Shown: in pieces, positions 44,146-56,000 of the stretch
Position numbering within the stretch: position 1 is the stretch's first letter
Layout of the letters: the number at the start of each line of letters is the position of its first letter
Origin: Dryas octopetala
Lineage: Eukaryota; Streptophyta; Magnoliopsida; Rosales; Rosaceae
Length of the DNA: 64,000 bases
Reading direction: 5' to 3'
Assembly (NCBI GenBank): GCA_963921425.1
Contig: OY992834.1
Span: forward strand, 20,969,923 to 21,033,922
Position numbers and translations under genes: made by a program
Notes under the pieces: generated by a model
Told to the model about the DNA's origin: nothing
Seen by the model: the letters and a program-made list of their open reading frames with translations, nothing else
Databases searched by the model: none

Positions 44146-46298
44146 GGGTGTGTTAATTTGGTAATGCTGTGAAAATAATTAGTTGTGAAGTATAACTAGT
44201 TGTGAAACAAAACAGTTTAGTGTTTGGTAAATTGTGTTTTTCAAAAGTGCTGTGAAGCAAAGCAATAGTATTTAGTAAATTTTTATATAAAAGTGATGTG
44301 GATGTTTATAATGACTAAAATGTTCATGTTGTAGTTGAAAATGCTTTTTACTCATTTGGTAAAAAAAAGTGCTTTTCACTTGTTTTTTTTGTTTTTTGTT
44401 TTTTTTACAAATTAATATTAACATTCATTTTGCAAAAGAGAAAAAGTCAATAAAGATGTATGCCTATTATTATTTTTTAAATATCACGAAGGTCCATTTT
44501 GCCTCATTAATTTGAAGGTCCATTTCATTATTAATTGATTCCATCCTAACCCCTTCATATGCACCATGTCTATATGTGAGCCATACCACGACATCTTTTT
44601 CAATTTAAAATATTATATATGAAAACATAACTATATAATATTATCTGACCAAAGTCTAAATGGATGCACGAATTAAACTTGTAGCAATGTTATTTCTCAG
44701 TTGCTCCATCTCTTGTGCTCCCGAACCTTGGGTAATATGATAATCCTCAATTTGATCTGCCTCCTCACTTAGGATATCATTTGGGCCATCCTCACTTTCA
44801 TTAAAATGTATATCACGGTCGGCATGTCTTCATATGTAGTTATGAAGTGCCATAGTTGCAATGACAATTTCAACAGTACCAAGTTTGGGATTCCACCAAA
44901 CTTCCCTGTTAATTCTTTCCAATATTTCCATTGTTCTTTAAATACATCCCACTTATTTTTCAATTGCAATTTAGATAATTCTTGCCCAGTCTCTTTAGCA
45001 AAGTTAATCCTCAAACTTTCTCATCCTTCATTTTCAAAGTGAGTAGTAGGACGGTGTCCTACCTCTACCTCCTTGATACAAAGGTCACATAATACAGGTA
45101 TATTATGCTCATTCCATACAGCCTTAACTCCTGAGTCATTCTTTTCTCTCATCTATGTATAAGTACTTGGTTAATAATTGACTCAAATTCTATGTAGGAA
45201 AGCTCACAGATCAGACAACAAACACAAACTAGTGTTAAAAGTGATGATCAAACATTCTTCCGAAAAAGTGCCTTTTGATTTTCTTTTTCTTCCGAAAAGG
45301 AACAGTAGTAGTACTTAGGTTAACACGTACTACTTATGGTTTTGATCCAAGATCCAAGATCAACACGTACGTTAAAACAAAAGTCATAGATCTTGACTTG
45401 TGGTTTTGATCTTGACTTGTTAATGGCAAATGTGAAAAATTGCTAAGCATCAACAAGTTTATAAGTGCTGCAACTGCTTTCATAAATACATGGCCTTTGA
45501 GTTTGATTATCCTCTAAACCCAATCCATTCCAAAAACCCAAATCAAAAAAGGGAAAAGAAAGTTGTTTTTTTCTTTGAAAATTTAAACCCTCATCGATCG
45601 TCATCACCAGCCAGGCTTTTGTTTGATTTTTGCTGCTGTTTTCACAATTTTTTACTCCACCACAGAGATCAGATATTTTGTTCTCTCTCTCTCTCTCCCA
45701 CCCTAGAAACTCAGATCTGATTGTTGTCGAATTTGTGGTCGACACATGGTCGAATTTGTCTCAGATCTGATTGTTGTCAAATTTGTGGTCAACACGATTG
45801 AAGTCTATTTTTAAAAATCTACTATCATACAGCCCACCTTTTAAAAAAACCGGTGCTACATTAATGGTGTTATTGTAGCACACTACAATGTTTTTTAAAA
45901 ATGCCACTTTTTTTCCTTCTTCAATTTTTTTTTTCTTCATTTCAGTGCCAATTGGTACACAAACTACCAAAAAAAAAAAATCATAATTTAGGTAATTTTC
46001 ATTCCATAAACATGTTAAATAATAACCAACATAAAACACAAAAAATCAAGATGAGACATCCATAATCTTTTGCGTTTTAATAGTAAATATAATTGTTACT
46101 ATCAAATAGTAACATTTATTGTTACTATCAAATAGTAAAAATCACCTATTGTTACTGCCCGGCAATGAATTTGAAATCTAAGGATTTGAAATACATGAAT
46201 TTGAAATCCAAATCCAAATCCAAATCCCCAATCCAAATAGGCCCTAATATTCTCATTCACAACTAATTATTCTCATTTACAGCTAAACTAAACTGACC
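44146..46298. mobile_element. Harbinger/PIF-type element (unit 2 copy)
   Basis: Same ends as 5945-8236, with TTA at 44143-44145 and 46299-46301. About 140 bp shorter through internal deletions, including one inside the Myb remnant. Confidence 0.75.
44690..45152 (-). pseudogene. Myb/SANT-like remnant (unit 2 copy)
   Basis: Homologous to 6587-7048, with KELSKLQLKNKWDVFKEQWKYWKELTGK intact. A deletion removes ETGLGWNP and shifts the frame, so the DDE-like tail (VEIVIATM equivalent) is out of register. The same Trp-to-stop change is present near 45023, so that lesion predates the duplication. Confidence 0.65.
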
Positions 46299-46471
46299 TT
46301 AAAAGTCTGCAAAAGTCTTGTGGCATTCAATCATGTCTTATAGAAAGTTTATAAAAGTTTTGTGGTATTAAAAAAGTCATTGACTTTTATGAATTTTATT
46401 AATTGTGAAGTTTTGTAGACTTTTGGGTGTGAAGTAAAAATCTCTATTGTTTGTTCACCATTTATCCCAAA

Positions 46472-46707
46472 AAACTTTCCACAGACTTTTCTCTCCTAAC
46501 CAAAAAATAAAAATAAAAATAAATAGAGTAACAAAAAATAGCACTGCAGTATTTGTCTCGTCTCGACATGATGGTATTGGAAAGGCATGAAACTTTCCAC
46601 AGACTTTTCTCTCCTAACCAAAAAATAAAAATAAAAATAAATAGAGTAACAAAAAATAGCACTGCAGTATTTGTCTCGTCTCGACATGATGGTATTGGAA
46701 AGGCATG
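46472..46707. repeat. 118-bp tandem duplication in unit 2
   Basis: aaactttccacagactttt ... aaaggcatg occurs twice (starts 46472 and 46590); unit 1 has a single copy at about 8408-8525. Confidence 0.9.
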
Positions 46708-46734
46708 AGCATTTGTCTCGTATTAACATCAATG

Positions 46735-46826
46735 ACTGCCATTGTTGAGTAGCCCAGTTGGAAGGCCCGTAGAATTATCCACAATGCATCCAAGTTCGAT
46801 CCCCCTCCCCCCAAATAAAAAAAAAA
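46735..46826 (+). mobile_element. tRNA-derived SINE (unit 2 copy)
   Basis: Orthologous to 8553-8645, with A box TAGCCCAGTTGG and B-box-like AGTTCGATCC. Left target copy ACATCAATG (46726-46734); the right copy is reduced to ATCAATG (46827-46833). Confidence 0.78.
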
Positions 46827-47693
46827 AATCAATGACAACAGAGTAGCATTGCAAATTGGAACTGGTTCCTTTGATTAATTAACCCCCATCTTTCCCATTC
46901 TTTCTTCTTCATGCTTCTCCATTGGGCTTCTCAATTTTTTGAAAGATCAATCTTCTATTAAAAATAAAAACAAAGAAAAAAATATCTGGAGGATATCTGG
47001 TGTTTTTTTTTTTTTTTTTTTGAAGATTTATCTGGTTGAAGGATGAAAAAATGTGGAGAAGCTATCAGTCTTTGAATTGTCTACTCTATTGGGCTTTCTA
47101 TCTTTTTTAACCCCTTCCCTCCCAGTTTTATCTTTTATGGCTCTTTGGCCTATTTTCGGACAAAAGTGCCCCTGATATACATGTCTTTTCTCTCCCCCTA
47201 AATTTTCAAAATTCTCTCTCCCACCCACATCCTCTTCAGATATTCTTCTCCACAGATCTAAGATCTAAATCCACCCACCCACCCACCCACCCACAAAATC
47301 TAAACTAAGAAGACCACCGTAACTGGAGGAGAGCCCCAACCACTGCCTCGTGGAAGGTGAAGAGGAAGAGCGTACGCATTGGTCGGCGAGTGGGAAGAGC
47401 TGGATAGTCCGGCGGCCATCATAGTGATCAGGGTCATTGGCGTTGTCCGCGGCGGAGTTGAAGCTTCCAAAGCTTTGCATGTTGGTGGAATTGGAGCAGA
47501 GGACGGAGAGGTTGAGATGTCCAAGGCATCCATACCAAGATATAGGAAGATAAAAATCTCAGCAACAAATGACAAGGTTGCAAAATCATGCCTGTAGACC
47601 AAATTTGATTTGAGTGGTCTCTTTGGTTGCATTAACTTAGACATGCGTATGAGATTGAGTCTACTAGTAAGCCGGTCCTGTCTTAATAAAAAA

Positions 47694-48440
47694 AGAGCAG
47701 CTATTTGCACACCTTTTTTTTTTTTTTTTCCTTTTTGCACACTCTTTTTTCCTACACACCTCCTACCATATTCTAAAATTTAAAATTTCTTTTCTACACA
47801 CCCCTCCCATTACCAAAATACCCCAACCTCATTAATCTCACTAAATTTCTCACTACACACCCACCCAACCCAAACACTACACACCCCACCAACACATCCA
47901 AACTACACACACCCCACCCCAAATGTGAATTTTTAAATTAAAAAAAAAAAAAAAAACCAAAGAACAAAAGAAAAAAAAAATGTTGAAACCAGCCACCCCG
48001 CAAGCCTCTGCCATCCCAGCCCCTCCCCCTTCCCCTCCTTCACCCCTACAACCTCCCTCCCTTCCCCTCCCTCACCCGACCACCTCTCTCCCACTCTCCT
48101 TCCCTCACCCGACCACCTCCCTTTCTCTCTCTCCTTCACAGCACCGACCCTCCTCTTTCTCTTTCCACCTCATAGCACCACCTCATCTTTCTCTCTTCTC
48201 CCCATAGCACCGACTTTGAAACCCAAAAAAAAAATGGCAGGTTTGGCGGATCAGTGCCAAACCTGGCTGTTTCGTTCGGCAGGTACTCTTCGAACAATCC
48301 TCTTCTATTCGGTGGATGTTTGCCGAACGAAATAGCCACGTTCGGCACTGTCCGCTGAACCTGTAACTTCTTTTTTTTAAAATGTTTGTGCTGCATGGAG
48401 AAGAGAGAGAGAGAGAGTGATAAGAGGGTGGTGCTGCAGG

Positions 48441-48521
<81 letters not shown>

Positions 48522-48859
48522 GAGGGTTGGTGCTGCGTTGGGAGGGTGGTGCTGCAGCCTGCGGGGGAGGTTGGCGAGCTGGGAGGGTGGTGTTGCGGGG
48601 AGAGTGGTGCTGCAGGGAGGGTGGTGTTGCGCTGGGAGGGTGGTGCTGCGAGGAGGTCGGCGAGCTGGGAGGGTGGTGCTGTGCTGGGAGAAGAGTGGAG
48701 AGAGAAGCCAGAGAGATGGGAGCTCGACAAGGCACAATTGGGAGGGGAGGGAGGAGAGAGATGAGGTGTATTGGAGGAGGGCTTTAGGGTATTTTTAAAA
48801 AGGGGCAACTGTGTAAAATCACTAATTAAGTGATTAGGGGTGTGCAAATAGCAACTCTC
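47694..48859. mobile_element. Giant foldback TIR element (unit 2 copy)
   Basis: 1166 bp with ends AGAGCAGCTATTTGCACACC / GAGAGTTGCTATTTGCACAC (inverted) and 9-bp direct repeats AATAAAAAA at 47685-47693 and 48860-48868. The C/T-rich left half and G/A-rich right half are inverted partners. A GA tract at about 48444-48507 lies in the right half, while unit 1 has its long CT tract in the left half. Confidence 0.8.
48242..48360. repeat. 33-bp palindrome array (unit 2 copy)
   Basis: 20-bp units start at 48242, 48275, 48308 and 48341 with 13-bp spacers, including TTCGGTGGATGTTTGCCGAA, almost the consensus of the array at 4504-4962. The palindromes are better preserved here than in unit 1. Confidence 0.88.
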
Positions 48860-49749
48860 AATAAAAAATGTATTGTTTTGTTTATTTATTAATATATTTT
48901 AAGAATGAATAGAGAGGTTGAGATCCAACATTGGGTTGGTGGGTGGTTTGAGAGCAATGGAGTTGAAATTAGCAGCAGTTTTTGTGGGATGCATGATGCA
49001 TGATATCTTTGGGTTTTTTTTTTTGTCACTTTTTTCTCTATTTTTTTTTTCCTTTGAAATTTTGTGGGTTTTGGATGTAATTGGGAAAAAGAATTATCAA
49101 AAACATTGTATTCATTATTGAGCAATAAAAAGAAAAAAATAGTTTGGATTAAGACTTAGGAATTTTAATAAATTCAGATTTTTTTGTCAGATTTTTCATT
49201 TTTAGATCTTAGTTTAACAAATTCCGATTTGGATATGTTGTTCCAGATATGAAATTTTGATTTGAGTTTGATGTTCTAGATCTGAAATTTCAACCTTGGT
49301 TTGTTGTTTTATATCTGAAATTTGATGGTCAACACATGGTCAAAAAATGGTCGACACATAATGCTACAGTCGCTTTAGATCATGCTGTAGCCAGTTCATC
49401 ATATTCATCATTTTCTACATTTTTTCATATTTTTGTTAAAATCAATTTTTTGGTTGACAGAGCGTCGACCAAGTGGCGACTCAGGGGTTGACAGAGTGTC
49501 AACATGTATATCAGGGGCATTTTTAAATGAGCCAAAGAGCCATAAAAGATAAAGATAGGAGGGAAGGGTTAAAAAAGATAGAGTTTAAAAGAGGTTATTT
49601 AATGAAATTACCCTATTATAAATTGTCACAGTTCTGCAGATGGTATTTCTCATTTGGGTCAGTTTTTGGGCGTGGGCCTATCATGAGTTTGTTGGGCCTC
49701 CTGACTGCATTCTTCCGGCCCTTGCTAAGGTTAGGATTGTGATTGCTTT

Positions 49750-50413
49750 GGGCCAGTTTGGCGTTGAGGTGTGGTGGGAAAAAGCTGCTGTGAGGTAAAG
49801 TTGCTATGTGGTGGGAAAAACTGTTGTGAGGTAAAGTGGATGAATGTTTGGTAAACTGTGTTTTTAAAAGTGTTGTGAGTGGTAAAAGCAGCAGTAGAGT
49901 GTTTGGTAAATTTTGATGCAGAAGTGTTGTGGCTATGTATAATGACCAAAATGGACATGATTTTATATCGTTTCATAAGTAGAAATATTAGACATGATTT
50001 TATGACATATTAGAATTTAGAAATGGTATTTTTTTTGTTGGGAAAGAGGAAAAAACTAACATTGATAAAAATATTAGACATAATTAAAAATATTAGATAC
50101 TTGGGATTGAATATTAGATATTAGATATTACCCATTAAAAATATTAAATATTTGGGATTGAAAATTAATGAGGGGTAGGAGCTGTCATTTCATAAATTGG
50201 CTGAGGACAATTTTGGAAGTCAGGGGTGCTTTCCCACACAACAGCTTTGGAAAGCACCTCCCTAGCTGCTTCCTCCCAACCCCCAAAAATTGCTTTCCCC
50301 AACCCTTGTTTTTTTAAAAAAGTTGCTTTTGGTTTTTTTACCAAATACCTCAAGTTGTATTGTGGTGGAAATAAATTGTTTTTTTTCACCACACCTCAAC
50401 CCCAAACTGGCCC
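49750..50413. mobile_element. Tourist/Harbinger-like MITE (unit 2 copy)
   Basis: Counterpart of 23150-23811: ends GGGCCAGTTTGGCGTTGA and GGGCCAGTTTGGGGTTGA (inverted), flanked by TTT (47-49 of 49747-49749) and TTG. Confidence 0.75.
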
Positions 50414-51436
50414 TTGGTATTAAACATTAATACAGAGTGATAAAAAATTACAATACATTTGTCATGTAATAACATTAGCGTACATTAATTAGCGTTTGAT
50501 AAGTCGTATTTTTAAAGTGACGTGGGTATAAAAAATAGTGTTTGAGTGTTAAATTTTAAAATTGAAGTGATGTAGTTATATATAATGACAAAAATGACCT
50601 AAAAAGTATAGAAGTTTTAATCGAAGAGCACGATACTTTCATACTCAAAAAATTTCCAACTCCAAACCAGCTGACAAATTAAATTTCGTTCGTATGCGTT
50701 TAAGATTTAGTAGCAGATCACAAATTAACTATCAACTCAAAATAAAGTTCCATTTCTCAAAAAGTAAAAACCTTTACCACCCGGCTGCTACATAACATAG
50801 CATGGGCCATATGTTTTTAAGGAGTACCACTGTTTCTTTGCTTTCATCCTCCAACAGCTAGCCCACCGACAATTGCTTCTGTTATTGTAATTTGTGTGGT
50901 ACACATAATTGAACTAATCAAATAAGTGCTTTGAAACTTATTGCATGGTATATCAATCAAATTAACTGTTTACTATACACACATATAAAAGAATGCTAAT
51001 TAAAAGTAAAAAAAAAAAAAGGAAAAAAAATTAATAATAACCTAGTTTTAATTTTTGTGAAATATTTTTGCCAAGAATAATACATAATACAATAATACAT
51101 AATGTAAAGTTCAGAAATGTTATTAGAATTTCAATAAAAAGAAATGTTAATTATTAGAAGTCCCAAGGCTTATGCTGGACTCTGATGGAGGATGGATCAG
51201 ATGTATCTGGCGTTGCGCATTAAAGACATACTATCAGCTCCTTATTATCAGAAAAGAAAAGGCATATTGTCCAAAAAAAAAAAAAGCAAGTCTTGACTTA
51301 TTAGTTCTTGAAGGCTATATATGTACTAATTAAATCCAATAACACTGGAAGTTTTTATGCATTAGTGGATTTCATTGTTCTTCTTTATTTGAAAAGGACC
51401 TCCATTCGTCTTTGATGAGTTGGATTCCTTCATAAT

Positions 51437-51479
<43 letters not shown>

Positions 51480-51641
51480 TGCTAAAACCAAAAGGATTAA
51501 CCGTGTGGGATCCACTGCATTTCTCAAAGACTCACAGTCAACAAAATTGAGCTATTTCCTTACCTGGTTTTCCAACTTGAGCTATTTACATATTAAACTA
51601 CTTCATTGAAATCCTATCGATCCTTTGAAAAGAAGAGAAAA

Positions 51642-51755
51642 ATGGCTGGAGCTTTGGTTGGAGAGGCTCTGCTCACTGCTTCCTTTGCCAATAATCGAAG
51701 AGAAAAATTGCCTGACAAATTAAATACATGCATAGATGAAAAAAACCAAACATGA
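51642..51755 (+). pseudogene. Truncated CNL N-terminus (unit 2 copy)
   Basis: Same 37-codon remnant as 24968-25081, beginning MAGALVGEALLTASF. It lies farther from the intact start (1392 bp) because of the promoter duplication that follows. Confidence 0.75.
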
Positions 51756-51836
51756 ACACCAACAAGAGGAAGCTTCCTAGCAGCACCCACAGGTCCCACA
51801 CCATGCATATGCTTAACCGTGTGGGACCTTACCAAG

Positions 51837-52970
51837 GCAATTGCTATATAATCAATTGTAATCTTATGTGTTTGATCGGCTATTTGAAAAATTGGTTAGA
51901 ATACTACTTCATTGAAAACCAAGTTGAGCTATTAAATTGCTGGGTCAATAATGGCCAGCTGCAAGAGGCCTTTGTTTAAGTGTTAATCAAATAATCAAAG
52001 ACAGAAAGTAATTAAAAATTAGGCCAATAAGCTTCCTAGCACAAGCACAACCACCATATAAAACATTTTCTAGTCATCTACAAGACTACAACTAACAGCC
52101 CAAGTCAGTGTACGTGATCCAGCTATATAATCCTAAAACACTTTCCTAAATCGGAGTATAGTCCAAGTCGCTGATTTGTAAAAAAGTCTTTTAATTAGTT
52201 ATAAAAGTCTCAAATGTATGGTCTAAATATCTTTAAGAAGATCGATTTATATTGTAAGAGAGAGTACTTTGGAAATGAATGAATGAATAATCAGTGATGA
52301 GAAAAATTGAATGAATTATTAATGGAGCCACTGCATTACAAAAGCAATCGTAAAGACACTGAGTTATAATCTTAGGACACTTCTGTTTTTCCAACTTGTT
52401 CGCCTAGTACTTCATTGAAATTTTGACCAAAAAAAAAAACGTACTTCATTGAAATCCTATCGATCCTTTGCCAAGAATCGAAGAGGAAAATCGCCTGACA
52501 AATTAAGTACAAGCATAGATGAAAAAAACCAAAGATGAGCAACTTCCAAAAGCCTTTTATCTTACTACCACTAAACACCAACAAGAGGAAACTTCCTAGC
52601 AACACCCACACCATGTTTATGCTTAACCGAGCGGGACCTACTGCATTACCGAGGCAATTGTAATCTTAAAAGACTTCTGTATTTCCAAGTTGATCAGCCA
52701 TTTGCAAAATTAGTTTAGAATACTACTTCATTGAAAACCAAGTTGAGCTATTATATTGCTCGGTCAGTGATGGCCAGCTGCAAGAGGTCTTGGTTTAAGT
52801 GTTAGTCAAACAAGAAAAGACTGGAAGTAATTAAAAATTAGGCCAATAAGCTTCCTAGAACAAGCACATAACCACATATAAAACATTTTTTAGTCATCTA
52901 CAACTAACAGCCCAAGTCAGTGTACTTGATCGAGCTATATAATCCTAAAACACTTTCACAAACTCCCCCC
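51837..52970 (+). promoter_or_regulatory. Duplicated promoter module of CNL-2
   Basis: A block of about 310 bp (tactacttcattgaaaacca ... agctatataatcctaaaaca) occurs at about 51837-52148 and again at about 52650-52965. Unit 1 has one copy (about 25150-25455). Each copy has a TATATAA (52124-52130, 52936-52942). The intervening segment (about 52150-52640) also repeats the cgatcctttg...aatcg leader. The distal copy has many substitutions; the proximal copy is the one matching unit 1. Confidence 0.75.
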
Positions 52971-53033
52971 CTCTGCTATTTGCAAAAGTTAGAGAATACT
53001 TCTTTGAAATCATTTGCAAATTAAGAAGACAAA

Positions 53034-56000
53034 ATGGCTGGAGCTTTTGTTGGAGAGGCTCTACTCACTGCTTCCATCCAGGTGTTGTGTGACAGGATTG
53101 CTTCACGCGACTTCATGGACTTATTTCGGAGGAAGAAGCTCGACGATTCACTCCTGAAGAAACTGAAGATCACACTGCTGTCCCTTTCTGTAGTGCTCAA
53201 CGATGCAGAGGAGAAGCAAATTGTGAACCCTGCTGTCACAGACTGGCTTGATGAGCTCAAACATGCTGTCTTAGATGCAGATGACTTACTGGATGAGATC
53301 AACACTGAAGCTTTGAGATGCAAGGTGGAAGCTGAATATGATCAGACCCACAAATTCACCAAGGTGTTGAACTTCCTCTCTACTTCTCTTAATCCTGTTT
53401 ATGAAAGCATGAATGCTAAGATAAGAGAGCTGTTTGAAAGATTAGAACTCCTTGCAAAACAGAAAGGTGTGCTTGGTCTGAGAGAAGTTGTTGGGGGGAA
53501 GGTTTCACAGAGAACTCCAACAACTTCCTTGGTTCATGAACCTTTTGTATATGGTAGGGATGGAGATAAAGAAAAGTTAGCAAAACTGTTGTTTTCAGAT
53601 GATGCAAGCAGCAATGATGTATCTGTCATCACCATAGTCGGAATGGGCGGAGTTGGTAAGACAACCCTTGCTCGGTCCCTTTACAATGATGACAAAGTAA
53701 AAGAGCATTATACTCTTATAGCTTGGGCTTGTGTTTCAGAAGACTTTGATGTGGTTAGGGTAACTAAAACCCTTCTTCAGTCGGTCACTTCAAAAAATTT
53801 TGATAATATTATGGACTTGAATCTTCTTCAAGTTCAACTAAGAGAAGAAGTTAGGGCAAAGAAATTTTTATTTGTATTGGATGACCTTTGGAATGAGAAT
53901 TATATTGATTTGAATTGCCTCCAGGCTCCTTTTGCTTTTGGGGCAAGAGGAAGCAAGGTCCTTGTAACAACACGGAACGAAAACGTTGCATCTACCATCA
54001 ACAATGTTCCTATTCAGTACTTGAAACCGTTGTCGGATGAAGATTGTTGGTTGTTACTTGCAAAACATGCATTTGGAGATGAAGCCCCTAGTGCACATCC
54101 AAACTTGGAAGAAATTGGCAAGCAAATTGCAGGTAAGTGCAATGGTTTGCCTTTAGCTGCAGAAACACTTGGAGGTTTGCTACGTTCCAAGAAGAAAGAT
54201 TTAGAGGAATGGAATAGCATATTAAATAGCAATATTTGGGAGCTACCGTACAATAAAAGTAATATTCTGCCCGCTCTAGGATTGAGCTACCATTATCTCC
54301 CGGCCCATTTAAAACAATGTTTTGTTTATTGTTCAATTTTTCCGAAAGACTATGAATTCAAGAAGGAAGACGTAGTTTTACTTTGGATGGCTGAAGGTTT
54401 AGTTCCACAAGATGAGAATGCGAGTAAGATGGAAGAGGTGGCTAAGAGATACTTTGATCAATTATTATCACGATCACTATTTCAAAATTATAGCAAATCA
54501 AGTTTCACAATGCATGATCTTATTAATGACATGGCTGTGTTCATGGTCAAGGGATTTTGTTGCAGGTTAGAAGGGGGGGAATCTCATGAAGTTCCCAAAA
54601 CAAGTCGTCATTTATCATATGTTCAAGAAGAATTTGATACCGCTTCAAAATTTGAGCCATTATACAGGCTTAAGTGTTTGCGGACCTTCTTACCCTTAAA
54701 TTTGAGAACATATTGGCAAGAATATTATGTAAGCAAAAGGGTTTTACATGATTTGCTGCCAGCACTAAGATGTTTGCGAGTCTTATCTTTATCAAAATAC
54801 AAAAATATCAGTGAATTACCTAATTCTATTGGTAATCTCATTCACTTGCGCTACTTGGATCTTTCCTTTACTGCAATCAAAAGGTTACCTGATATAGTGT
54901 GTTCTCTATGCAATTTACAGACAATACTATTGTCATATTGTTTCTGTCTCAATGAATTGCCTAAAGATATGAGGAAATTAATTGATTTACGTCATCTTAA
55001 TCTCCGTGGAACTAACATAAAAGAGATGCCATTGCAAATGGGTAGACTAAAAAGTTTGAGAACATTGACTGCATTTGTTGTTGGAAAGTCAAGTGGGTCA
55101 AGCCTTACAGAATTGAGGGAGTTACGGTATCTTCGGGGAAGCCTTTCTATTCGAAAGCTGCAAAATGTAGTTGATGCTATGGATGCCTCGCATGCCAATT
55201 TGAAGGAAAAGAATGATCTCAAGAAGTTGGTGTTGAAATGGGGTGAGGACACCAATGATTCCCAAAATGAGAGAGATGTACTTGAGAGGCTCCAGCCTCC
55301 CATAAATTTAGAGAAGTTGACCATCAGATTTTATGGTGGAACTTGCTTCCCAAATTGGTTGGGAGACTCTTCCTATTCTCAAATACAATTCATGTGTCTC
55401 AGTGAATGTAGTTATTGTTTGTCCTTGCCACCACTTGGGAAGCTACCCGCTCTCAAAGAGCTTTCTATAAAAAGGATGAAATTTCTTACGACTATCGGTG
55501 CTGAGTTCTATGGCAATGGGTCTTCTCTAATATTTCAGCCGTTTCAATCTCTGGAGAAGCTAGAGTTTGAGGAGATGCTTGAATGGGAGGAATGGCAGCC
55601 AAGTGGAGGTGAATATCCAGATTTTCCTCGTCTCCAGGAGCTAATTTTAAACAAGTGTCCGAAGCTGAGAGGAAACTTGCCTAATCATCTTCCTTGCTTG
55701 AAAACACTTTCAGTGGTGAAGTGTGTGGTTCTATACGAAAGGGCCACTACAACCCTTAACACGGACTACTTACAACAATATTCTTTTGAAGAATTGAGCT
55801 TGGCTGGATGCCCGCATCTGTTATCATTACTAGGTCAGAGAACAGAGTACATGTCATCTCTTGGGAACCTTAAGATTCGAAATTTTGTTGATATAGAGTG
55901 CTTGCCCAAGCAACTGGTGCATAGCAGCAATTGTCTTCAAGATTTGTGGCTCTATGATTGTCCATCCCTGTTGTCGTTCCCTAGAGATGGTCTACCTACT

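Larger units (their letters stand above)
43075..47638. repeat. Segmental duplication, unit 2 left part (matches 5511-9108)
   Basis: Collinear, high-identity counterpart of 5511-9108. The copia target AGACA (47639-47643) is intact and unoccupied. Confidence 0.9.
47093..49615. mobile_element. Outer long-TIR element (unit 2 copy, no copia insertion)
   Basis: Left repeat (ctatcttttttaacccc ... cccctgatatac, 47098-47180) pairs with about 49510-49600 inverted. The extreme left end seen in unit 1 is missing here. It shows the pre-insertion state, and it hosts the foldback element 47694-48859. A CCCA run (47272-47293) lies in sequence absent from unit 1. Confidence 0.5.

Noticed and set aside
48136..48847. 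Long Pro/Ser-rich and Gly/Arg-rich frames on both strands (also 21353-22222)
   Set aside because: Products of the C/T- and G/A-rich arms of the foldback element and microsatellites; frames on opposite strands mirror each other.
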